From contig OZ244129.1 of NCBI GenBank assembly GCA_965215715.1, forward strand, positions 868,001 to 932,000: a stretch of DNA of 64,000 nucleotides, written 5' to 3'. This DNA comes from HXMU1428-3 sp965215715 (GTDB lineage: Bacteria > Pseudomonadota > Alphaproteobacteria > Rhizobiales > HXMU1428-3). The position numbers and the translations under genes were made by a program. Below, one piece after another: positions 45,291 to 53,239 of the stretch. Under the pieces are notes generated by a model that was not told the origin of the DNA, ran no database searches, and saw only the letters and a program-made list of their open reading frames with translations. The stretch's first letter is position 1. Every line of letters starts with the position of its first letter.

Positions 45291-48200
45291 CTAGCTTGGA
45301 GGAGTATAACATTTATTGCCAATTCTTACCTGACCTTTCGGGCAAGGAGCAGGTACTTTACGGCAATTTGGATATTTACCGACAGTGCCTTTAGGGCAAG
45401 TTAGTTTGCGGCAATTTGGATATTTACCGACAGTGCCTTTAGGGCAAGTTAGTTTGCGGCAATTGGGGTATTTACCGACAGTTCCTTTAGGGCAAGTTAG
45501 TTTGCGGCAATTGGGGTATTTACCGACAGTGCCTTTAGGGCAAGTTAGCTTGCGGCAATTGGGGTATTTCCCAGTGGTGCCTTTAGGGCAAGTTAGCTTG
45601 CGGCAGTTGGGGTATTTCCCAGTGGTGCCTTTCGGGCAGACTTTTGGCTTAGAACAGCGGGCACCGCCATTCTTTAAGGCGTGGCGTGTCCAGCCTTTCG
45701 GGCATACGCAATACCAACCTTTACCGCGTTTGATCAAATTGCCATTTGAACAAACTGGTTTTGGAGGTGTTGGCTTCACGCATGCACCTTTGTTGTTGCG
45801 TTTAAACCCGCGCTTACAAACGCATCTGCCATTTTTGTCGCGGTATTCGTTCTTACCAGGCTTACACGTCGGTGTTTTGGTGCATATGCCGTAATTGTTA
45901 CGATCATAGCCCCGTTTACAAACGCATTGACCTTTTGAATTTTTCACTTCATTCGGTTTTTTGCAGTTTGTTGGGATTTTTACGCAAATTCCTTTTTTGT
46001 TGCGTTGATACCCTGATAAACACACGCACTGACCTTTGCTGTTGCGAATTTCATTGCGTCCGGGTTTGCAGACAGGAGGAATTTTTACGCATTGACCGTA
46101 ATTGTTGCGGCTAAAGCCACGCTTACAGACACATTGACCTTTTGCGTTTTTATATTCATTTGGGCCAGGTTTACACCCAACTGGAATTTTAACGCAAACG
46201 CCTTTCTTGCCACGTTTGTAGCCAGATTTACAGACGCATTGGGCTTGTGAATTGCGGAACTCGTTTGGACCGAGTTTGCAAAGGGGTGGAAGTTTCACAC
46301 AGTAGCCATTGTTGTCGCGGCTATAGCCTTTGCGACAGACACAGTTACCATATCTATCCTTCACCTCATTGCGGCCAGGTTTACATGTTTGCGGCTTGGT
46401 GCAAATGCCGTAGTCATTTCTGACATAGCCAGGTTTACACACACACGCGCCTTTGCGGGTTTTATATTCGTTGCGGCCAGGTTTGCAGCCCGTAGATGGG
46501 GGCACACAAAGATCTGGGCCTTTGCGAATGTAACCAGCACGGCAGACACAACGGTTGTTGCTTGTGCGCACTTCACCTTTGCCAGGCTTGCAAAGCTTTT
46601 CTGGTTCAGGCACGACAGGTGGGATTGGATCCGCGCCAACACAGCGACGGCCGTTCCATCTTGTCCCGTCTGGGCACACACACACGCCATTGTTGTTTAA
46701 CACCATTGGCGGGGTGCATTGCTCGCCTTTGTCAGCGTTGCCGACTTCAAAGCTATGACAGCCAACAATGTCGCTTTCAACCATTGGCTCTTGGTTTTTA
46801 CTGCCAAGTTGCTTTTTGTCGGCCGCCAAGTTGCCATCAATCACACCAGCGCAGTTGCGCAACGTATCGCCACCTTCAAGTTCAGTTTCAATATCAAAGG
46901 TAAGTGTGATTTTATGAGTGACACTCTCGCCTGCGGCCAAGTTCAAGGTGCCTGTGCACACAAATGGCACTTGGGTTGGTTGAACATCACATGGCAATGG
47001 AGGTGAGATATTGCTAATCGGCACGTTAATGCCAGCCGGGGCCAAACCTTGGCCTAACGCATCAGCAATTTTGACCAGACCAGAAAAGTCTGTTTCGCCA
47101 ACATTTTTGATGGTGACATCAAATGTGCACGGTTGACCCAGTTCACAACGAGCTGGCCCGGTTTTTTCAACCCGGATGTCAACACCGCCCTCAACACAAG
47201 ACTGGCCAATCATGGTCATATCGCCGCCTGCAACAGGCTCATGATGAGCGGTTGCACAGTTGCGATAGCGTTGATTGCCTTTGCCCGTTAATTCGATTTT
47301 TGCTTCGAAATAGCGGGTTGTGCCTGGGGTTAGATGTGTGCCATCGATCACGCAAGCAAGGTCATTGGCAGGGGCCCCTTCACAAGACCATTCAGGCCCA
47401 TCAGGGGTTACATCTTGTGCCACAAGTGGGGCGTTTGTGCCGATTACGCGGGCCACATCAAAGATGCGGACGACGCCAGATGGTGCTCTGGTGCCATTAT
47501 TGCGAATGGCAATGCGGCATGAGATCAAGCCACCTAGCACGCCAGGCTTACAAGACTTTTCAATTGAAAGGTCTGGTTTGCCATCATTGTCCGGGCCGTC
47601 GTCATTGTCAGAATTTTCAGGCAATTTGCCTTCTGCACAGGCTTTGTTGTTACCCTCAAGTGCTTCTTCTAATGTTGCGCAATTTTCAATTAATTTGCCC
47701 TCATGTTCAGTTGGGAAATTGAATTTTGCTTGGACACTCAGTACGATATCAGCACCAGACACTAGATTTAATGGTGGATGTGTGCAGTCAAAGTTCTGAC
47801 CGTCGACTGTGGCGCAATTCCATGGCGGGATAGGATTAAAGATGACATTGTCAGGCTTAACGTCAAAACTATCTTTGACATTCAGTGGGCCGTTATAGTC
47901 TCCATCACCTATATTTTTTACAGTAATGTCATAATTCAATACGCATGAAGTGTAGTCGCCATTCGGCATGGTTAGGGAGCACACTCTTGATTTATATCTT
48001 TTCTCAACCTTTAATTCTGGCTCTTTTTCCTCAACGCCTTCATCAGGGCATTCAGGGCTGCCTTTGACGCAGATCTCAGCGCAATCTTTGTCATTGGTCA
48101 GATCACCAAAGGGAGCAACGCCCATTTCACCATAGTCAAGCTTGGCACAGTTTTTAATGTTGTCACCAAGCCAGCCATTGCCCAGGGTAAAGCCGAGGTT

Positions 48201-49577
48201 TAAAACCTTGGATTGACCAGGGTCTAGAGTTACAGGACCTGTTTTACAAATATAATGGCCAAGGCCACCATTCCAACTACAAGACCAGCCTGCATTTGGC
48301 CCGCTGGTAATCGCAGCGCGTTTGTAAAGTTGCCATTCTTGCAGGGCGATTTTGCCTTCAAATTTTTTACCGCCAACGTTTTTCACGCGGATGGCAAATT
48401 TGCAATCGCCTGTGGCTTTGTCACAAACCGGCACAAGGGCTTCTTTGTCAACTTCTAGCTCAGGTTCTTTTTCCTCATCATCGCAAGGAATGTCTTCTGG
48501 GATGTCAATGATGATTTCTTCTGTACAACATGTGGCTAGCCCATCAAAGTCGGCAGGGCCAACTTGTTTGACGTTGTTGGTCAATAAATGAATGGTCATG
48601 CCTTTGGCAGCACCTATGAGATCCCATTCTAGCACGCCGCCGCCGGGGGGCACGATTTGGAAGGGGGGATTGACCACAACACCAGGGGTGAGTGAGGTCA
48701 GCTCTATGGTGGTGCCAGCTAGCTCAGGGCCAACAGGCATTTTGTATGTAAAGGGCACAGGTGCGCCGCCTTCACATTCCACTTCGCCTTTTTCCAGCTT
48801 GATGCAAGGTTCACCGTCTGGGTCGCCTTCAGGGTCTCCTCCGTCATCAGGGTCGTCACAATCGGTCAGGTCGACCTGAAACTTTGTTGGGTCACCTTCG
48901 CGCCAATTGGCAGGATCAGGTTGTCCAAAATGATGGGTTATAGCCTCAAAAGTACTAAGAGGGCTTACAACGCGCATTTTGGCCTGGTTCTCCTTGATTT
49001 TGGCAACAGGAAATTCAGCCGGATCAATTTTAGCAATGGCCACAACGTTCCATTCTCTTAAGTCTGGATCGCCGACGCCGTCACTGTTATCGCTTGTGAT
49101 TTTAATGCCTGTGATTTCAAAGGTGTCTTTTTCATGGCTCACCGTTGAATAATTGAGGGCAGGAAAATTAACAATATCGCCATTGATGGTCACACTTTCC
49201 CAAGACAGTCCTTTGGGTAAAGTGTCTTTAAGACTGGAGACGGAACCTGTGACAAGTTCTACATGAGGATTGTTGGGATCATCCCACAAACCTGGTGTTC
49301 CCCATATGGCAAGACGAATACGAAAACGCACATGTTTACAGCTTATCTGGGCTGCACTTTTGGTGAATGTGATTTTCTTTATTTCAGGATCTGGCCCATT
49401 GCCGCCGGGTAGTAAATTCCCGCCGCCATTTTGTTGGCCGTTTTTGGGGGCTTGTTTTTGTAGCCACCCATTTTGGGTTTGCTTTTGAGCAAAAGCTGGT
49501 GCGCTGGCCAAGCTTGCGCCAATGGCCACAGCGCCAATCCAGGTCAAACTGGATTTTATTAGTTTAAATGGATTCAT
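45291..49577 (-). CDS. Giant secreted Cys-rich repeat protein (DUF11-like + EGF-like + 16-residue repeats)
   Basis: 1428 residues. Signal peptide (IGAVAIGASLASAPAFA). A Cys domain near residues 240-370 is shared with the protein at 49655. Then about four DUF11-like Ig-type repeats (IAIRNNGTRAPSG, FDVTIKNVGETDFSG and relatives). Residues about 990-1305 are roughly ten modules of 32-36 residues with four Cys (CKPG-NE---C-C--GY-R---G-C). Residues about 1310-1405 are six copies of CPKGTxGKYPNCRKLT. No LPXTG, autotransporter barrel or membrane anchor was seen. ATG 49577 follows GGAG; it lies 77 bases after the 49655 gene in one transcript. A surface or matrix role is inferred. Confidence 0.85.
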   Translation of the reverse strand: MNPFKLIKSSLTWIGAVAIGASLASAPAFAQKQTQNGWLQKQAPKNGQQNGGGNLLPGGNGPDPEIKKITFTKSAAQISCKHVRFRIRLAIWGTPGLWDDPNNPHVELVTGSVSSLKDTLPKGLSWESVTINGDIVNFPALNYSTVSHEKDTFEITGIKITSDNSDGVGDPDLREWNVVAIAKIDPAEFPVAKIKENQAKMRVVSPLSTFEAITHHFGQPDPANWREGDPTKFQVDLTDCDDPDDGGDPEGDPDGEPCIKLEKGEVECEGGAPVPFTYKMPVGPELAGTTIELTSLTPGVVVNPPFQIVPPGGGVLEWDLIGAAKGMTIHLLTNNVKQVGPADFDGLATCCTEEIIIDIPEDIPCDDEEKEPELEVDKEALVPVCDKATGDCKFAIRVKNVGGKKFEGKIALQEWQLYKRAAITSGPNAGWSCSWNGGLGHYICKTGPVTLDPGQSKVLNLGFTLGNGWLGDNIKNCAKLDYGEMGVAPFGDLTNDKDCAEICVKGSPECPDEGVEEKEPELKVEKRYKSRVCSLTMPNGDYTSCVLNYDITVKNIGDGDYNGPLNVKDSFDVKPDNVIFNPIPPWNCATVDGQNFDCTHPPLNLVSGADIVLSVQAKFNFPTEHEGKLIENCATLEEALEGNNKACAEGKLPENSDNDDGPDNDGKPDLSIEKSCKPGVLGGLISCRIAIRNNGTRAPSGVVRIFDVARVIGTNAPLVAQDVTPDGPEWSCEGAPANDLACVIDGTHLTPGTTRYFEAKIELTGKGNQRYRNCATAHHEPVAGGDMTMIGQSCVEGGVDIRVEKTGPARCELGQPCTFDVTIKNVGETDFSGLVKIADALGQGLAPAGINVPISNISPPLPCDVQPTQVPFVCTGTLNLAAGESVTHKITLTFDIETELEGGDTLRNCAGVIDGNLAADKKQLGSKNQEPMVESDIVGCHSFEVGNADKGEQCTPPMVLNNNGVCVCPDGTRWNGRRCVGADPIPPVVPEPEKLCKPGKGEVRTSNNRCVCRAGYIRKGPDLCVPPSTGCKPGRNEYKTRKGACVCKPGYVRNDYGICTKPQTCKPGRNEVKDRYGNCVCRKGYSRDNNGYCVKLPPLCKLGPNEFRNSQAQCVCKSGYKRGKKGVCVKIPVGCKPGPNEYKNAKGQCVCKRGFSRNNYGQCVKIPPVCKPGRNEIRNSKGQCVCLSGYQRNKKGICVKIPTNCKKPNEVKNSKGQCVCKRGYDRNNYGICTKTPTCKPGKNEYRDKNGRCVCKRGFKRNNKGACVKPTPPKPVCSNGNLIKRGKGWYCVCPKGWTRHALKNGGARCSKPKVCPKGTTGKYPNCRKLTCPKGTTGKYPNCRKLTCPKGTVGKYPNCRKLTCPKGTVGKYPNCRKLTCPKGTVGKYPNCRKLTCPKGTVGKYPNCRKVPAPCPKGQVRIGNKCYTPPS
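45352..45640 (-). repeat. 48-bp tandem repeats encoding CPKGTxGKYPNCRKLT
   Basis: Six in-frame 48-bp units near the 3' end of the giant gene. Unit-to-unit differences are few (TT/TV variants and third-base changes), which suggests recent expansion and possible length variation between strains. Confidence 0.9.
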
Positions 49578-49654
49578 GATGGTCTCCATGACCGTTTTAG
49601 GGTTGTCTCTATGTTTGTCGAGGGATCTTCGATAATGGTTCATTTCAGCCTCCC

Positions 49655-51769
49655 TTACGGTCCACAAACAAATGGCGGCGCTTTTAGAGGAAGAACCGCT
49701 TTACAGCATGGAAATTCTCCGCCTGCGTCTGCATCTGCTTGTTTATAAAGACAAACTCCAAGGTCATAATTCTCGTTTGGCAGTGCTCCAAAGACATCAA
49801 GTGTGTATGGGGTGCCAAGGGGAACCGATTGCATTTTTGGTGATACGCTAATACCAGGTGTGAAGGATTCACTTTTTAGACTGTCAGCGCCAATACCGGC
49901 GTTTTCTGACAAATAGAGGTCCATTTGCAAATCACCTGCTGGGCCACAGAAGTAGTCAATCGCTTTGACTTCAATGCACCGTGCTTTTCCACCTGGAGGA
50001 ATATCATCTCCAGGATAATCTTCTGGGATGGGTAAATCCCACGGGTAGGGATATTCTTCACCAACACCCAATTGGCCATCACAAGGGCGGAAAATCTCAA
50101 CATCGCCAACATGGCCGCGCACTTCTGGGTCATCGAAAAATCCATCATAGTCAGCAAAATAGCTGCCCCAGGGGGGTATGTTTTGTGGTTCAACCAGTGA
50201 GTTGTGGGTGAGTTGAATGCCATGCACATTGAACGGGCCGCCCGCACTGAGCTGGTCTTTCAACTCTTCATTTTCACGCAAGTTATCGCCGGTTTTTACC
50301 AGATAGGCGGTGCATGAGCTGTAATTGATGGTGCCATCAGGGTTGTAATCATATTGCAGATCAATGCCGCCTAGCGCTTGTTTGTGCTCTGGTTTAAAAC
50401 CAACAGCATAGCTTTGTGGCACTTCTACCCAGGCGCTCGGGGTGGCCGGGTCGTCTGGGCTTTCCAAATAATAGCGTAAAACGCGTGAATTTTCTGGTTT
50501 TGCAAATTCAGAATAATCATATTTGTTTTGCAAGGTGCCGCGCTCTGACAAATACATAAAGCCTTGATTGTCAAAGGCAATATCAGTGATGGCGTGACCG
50601 GTGTCAGATTGGACATCAAGTTCCCATTGGGCTTGGCCAAAACTGCCATCTTTGTTGATGGCCACAGACATGATCATACCGCCATCTTGGGCATAATAAT
50701 AAAGTTTGCGCCCATGCACTTGCAGGCCCCAGACGAGGCGTTCGTTGGCGGCAAAACCCCATGTGCTGGGGTCCTTGGCTTTGAAGCTTGGATTGGTAAT
50801 GTCCATGCGGTTGCTTGGATCATGGGCTTGAGGGGCAAGGCCTTTGGCTGTGCGCCCTGTTTGGCCGTGATCGAAGGTGCCTAGGTCATTGCCCTCTAAA
50901 TCAAAGCGGTGGATCATACCTGTATCAAGGTCTGAGACAAACAATTGCCGGGTGATTTTGTCAAAGGCTATGTTGCCAAGGCCCGGGCCGGAATTGTCTT
51001 CCTCTGCCAGTTTCACATTGGCAAACAGGCTTACCTCACCGGTTAATCCATCAATTTTCCAAATGGCGCCGGGGGTGCCACCATTTTTGGTGCCAAATTG
51101 GCCTTCCATAAAGGTGGCATCGCCTTGGCCCTTTTTAAGGCGCTCTGGGCGGCCATCGTCATCTGTATCAGGGCCGACAATTTGAAGACCGTGAAGGACA
51201 GAGGAGGTGACGTATAGGTTAGGCACCCGTGGTTCATTTTCGCCGCGTAAACCATCATCAAAAGCCAGGCCAAAGACCTGACCGATTTCACTTGCCTTGA
51301 CTTCAAACGGGGCGGGCAAATTGACCATTTGGCCTTGTGGGGGGCCACCTAAATTATCGGCGCGGTAAACTTTCAGGCTGGCCCCTTCTTCATTGATGAA
51401 GCTTTCATCAATCGGGTTCACGCCGGGGGGAATGCCGCTTTCAGGGAATTTGAGGCCTGAAAAGCCGGTAATGGCAATGTCGCCTCGGTCGATAACCGGG
51501 CCGTTGTCTTGCGCCAGGGCGCTATTTGAACTCATTCCAAGCCCCAAACAAAGGGTCAAGAGGCTGATGGAATGGGTCAGTAATTTGTGTTTTGAGGTGT
51601 TTGTGTCTCGAATGGGCATGGTTTTCTCCTCAAGACGTCTAGAACGACAGAACAAACCAAGGCGCGGCGCTTTGGCTGTCTCTGGTTGATCGGATAAGGG
51701 CTGAATTGGTGCAATGTCAGGTGGACTGGGATCCGTATTGAACCAACCGCCGGTTTGTGCAGGTTTCAT
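49655..51769 (-). CDS. Secreted beta-propeller-like protein with C-terminal Cys domain
   Basis: 704 residues from ATG 51769, which lies about 30 bases after the predicted ECF promoter and has GGGAG seven bases upstream. A second in-frame ATG at 51619 (GGAG upstream) would give 654 residues and put the signal peptide (LLTLCLGLGMSSNSALA) near the start. The body has propeller-like segments (GLAFDDG, GNIAFDKITRQLFVSDLD, ITDIAFDNQGFMYLSERG) and an acidic DTDDDGRPE site that could bind calcium. The last 110 residues (CIEVKAIDYFCGP ... FTPGISVSP ... CC) match a domain in the giant protein. No enzyme motif recognised. Confidence 0.8.
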   Translation of the reverse strand: MKPAQTGGWFNTDPSPPDIAPIQPLSDQPETAKAPRLGLFCRSRRLEEKTMPIRDTNTSKHKLLTHSISLLTLCLGLGMSSNSALAQDNGPVIDRGDIAITGFSGLKFPESGIPPGVNPIDESFINEEGASLKVYRADNLGGPPQGQMVNLPAPFEVKASEIGQVFGLAFDDGLRGENEPRVPNLYVTSSVLHGLQIVGPDTDDDGRPERLKKGQGDATFMEGQFGTKNGGTPGAIWKIDGLTGEVSLFANVKLAEEDNSGPGLGNIAFDKITRQLFVSDLDTGMIHRFDLEGNDLGTFDHGQTGRTAKGLAPQAHDPSNRMDITNPSFKAKDPSTWGFAANERLVWGLQVHGRKLYYYAQDGGMIMSVAINKDGSFGQAQWELDVQSDTGHAITDIAFDNQGFMYLSERGTLQNKYDYSEFAKPENSRVLRYYLESPDDPATPSAWVEVPQSYAVGFKPEHKQALGGIDLQYDYNPDGTINYSSCTAYLVKTGDNLRENEELKDQLSAGGPFNVHGIQLTHNSLVEPQNIPPWGSYFADYDGFFDDPEVRGHVGDVEIFRPCDGQLGVGEEYPYPWDLPIPEDYPGDDIPPGGKARCIEVKAIDYFCGPAGDLQMDLYLSENAGIGADSLKSESFTPGISVSPKMQSVPLGTPYTLDVFGALPNENYDLGVCLYKQADADAGGEFPCCKAVLPLKAPPFVCGP

Positions 51770-51807
51770 AAGGGTTCTCCCTTGGTTAAAATTCACAATG
51801 TGCTTGA

Positions 51808-51836
51808 TTGGTCGCTCAAGCACCGGTGTTGGTTCA
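51808..51836 (-). promoter_or_regulatory. Predicted ECF promoter of the secreted-protein operon
   Basis: Minus strand TGAACCAA (51836-51829), 13 bases, GCGACCAA (51815-51808). The same two boxes with the same spacing stand before the sigma gene. The form (GAACC, about 16-17 bases, CGACC) is that of ECF sigma promoters. Confidence 0.75.
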
Positions 51837-51927
51837 CAAAGTTTTGAATTTTTAATAGATTATGCCCTGAAAGCAGAGTAATTTTAAGAAAAAACTGGTT
51901 CGCCATTAAATAAATATGAATAGAAAA

Positions 51928-51956
51928 TGAACCAAATTGTCTCTTCTTGCGACCAA
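51928..51956 (+). promoter_or_regulatory. Predicted autoregulatory ECF promoter of the sigma operon
   Basis: Plus strand TGAACCAA (51928-51935), 13 bases, GCGACCAA (51949-51956), 22 bases before the sigma ATG. Identical boxes and spacing to the divergent promoter. Confidence 0.75.
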
Positions 51957-51978
51957 CTGACAGGTAAAGTGAATTGAT

Positions 51979-52551
51979 ATGAGCGTGCATCAACCAAAAG
52001 ACCGGGATATAGACCTGTTAAACCGGCTAAAATCTGGTGATCAAAGTGCAATGCAAGTGCTTTATACACGCCACTACCAAAAGCTTTATCGCTTTATTAT
52101 ACGGCAAGTGAGAGACGAGATGATTGCTGAAGACATTTTAAATGATGTGTTTTTAGATTGTTGGCGCCAAGCTCATAAATTTGAGGGGCGCTCAGCGCTT
52201 AGCACCTGGCTAACAGCCATTGCCTTTAACAAATCTGTCTCTTATTTGCGCAAACGACGTGAGGCGCAGATGGGCGAAGGCCAAGCTGAGGCCATGGTTG
52301 ATGAGAGTGATAGTCCCCAGACTTTGGTGATGAAGGATGATAAGGGCGATCAGATCAAACAGGCCATGGATGAACTTAGCCTTGACCATCGAACCGTGAT
52401 TGATTTGGCCTATTACCAGGAAATGGGTGTTAAAGAGATTGCGGAAATTTTAGATGTGCCCACAAACACAGTCAAAACCCGGCTGTTCCATGCACGCAAG
52501 AAATTGCACGAGATTTTGGTGGAACGCGGGATAGATCGAGGTTGGCCATGA
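51979..52551 (+). CDS. ECF-type RNA polymerase sigma factor
   Basis: 190 residues with sigma-2 (about 25-92: VLYTRHYQKLYRFIIRQV, AEDILNDVFLDCWRQA, STWLTAIAFNKSVSYLRKRR) and sigma-4 (about 130-183: LDHRTVIDLAYYQEMGVKEI, TNTVKTRLFHARKKL). Lacks regions 1 and 3, so group 4. TGA stop overlaps the ATG of the anti-sigma gene (ATGA), a typical coupled pair. Two matching ECF-style promoters flank it, implying control of itself and of the divergent secreted proteins. Confidence 0.93.
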   Translation: MSVHQPKDRDIDLLNRLKSGDQSAMQVLYTRHYQKLYRFIIRQVRDEMIAEDILNDVFLDCWRQAHKFEGRSALSTWLTAIAFNKSVSYLRKRREAQMGEGQAEAMVDESDSPQTLVMKDDKGDQIKQAMDELSLDHRTVIDLAYYQEMGVKEIAEILDVPTNTVKTRLFHARKKLHEILVERGIDRGWP

Positions 52552-53237
52552 TTGATACAGACTTAAATGAAAAAGAGACTTTGATTGCTCAGTTGCCTTT
52601 TTATTTATCTGGCACGCTAGATAAAGAGGAAACCGCTCAGGTGGAAGCTTGGCTGGAATCTGATCCAGAGGCGGGCGCGATTATGGAGAAGATTGATTTA
52701 GAGCGCCATGCCAATATGCAAAGCAATGAACAGATTTCGTTGCCCAAAGATGGTTTGGCGCGTTTGATGGCGGATGTGGCGCAAACAGAACAGGAAAAAA
52801 CCTTAAAAAGCCAAGGCTTTTCTTTGCTAGGCGCTTTGGACCGTATGGTGCTTGGGCCTCTCAAGGCTGCTCCTTCTGAGATGGCTTGGGCCGCTTGTGG
52901 TTTGATGTTGTTGGTTACCATTGGCCAATCAACGTTGCTCTATCAAGGTGCGGGGACCCCTAAAACAGGGCCTGGAATTGAATTGGCCAGCGGAGAGCGT
53001 TATCAGTTTCTTTCAATGGCCGTTATTAAATTTAAAGATGCTGCTACCATGAGCGCGATTGCCGATGTTTTGGATGAAGCTGGTGCGGTGATTATTGATG
53101 GGCCAACAGCCAGGGGGCACTTTACCATTGGCTTTGTTAAGCGAGAGGGGGCTCCAGCATTAGAACAGCGCCAGCGTGATTTGCAATCAAATGACAAGCT
53201 GATAGGCTTTTTTGCTCTCAAGCAAGCTGATAAGTAG
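52548..53237 (+). CDS. Membrane anti-sigma factor
   Basis: 229 residues. The cytoplasmic N-terminal part (LIAQLPFYLSGTLDKEETAQ, then VEAWLESDPE) resembles the anti-sigma domain but has no HxxxCxxC zinc motif. One membrane segment lies at about 112-133 and a periplasmic domain of about 95 residues follows (LSMAVIKFKDAATMSAIADV, DGPTARGHFTIGFV), which looks like the ferredoxin-like sensor end of RskA-type proteins. Expected to hold the ECF factor until a signal, probably proteolysis, releases it. Confidence 0.85.
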   Translation: MIDTDLNEKETLIAQLPFYLSGTLDKEETAQVEAWLESDPEAGAIMEKIDLERHANMQSNEQISLPKDGLARLMADVAQTEQEKTLKSQGFSLLGALDRMVLGPLKAAPSEMAWAACGLMLLVTIGQSTLLYQGAGTPKTGPGIELASGERYQFLSMAVIKFKDAATMSAIADVLDEAGAVIIDGPTARGHFTIGFVKREGAPALEQRQRDLQSNDKLIGFFALKQADK

Positions 53238-53239
53238 GG

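Noticed and set aside
45385..49488. Several long plus-strand frames opposite the giant gene
   Set aside because: They are antisense shadows caused by its repeats and codon bias; no ribosome sites or signals.
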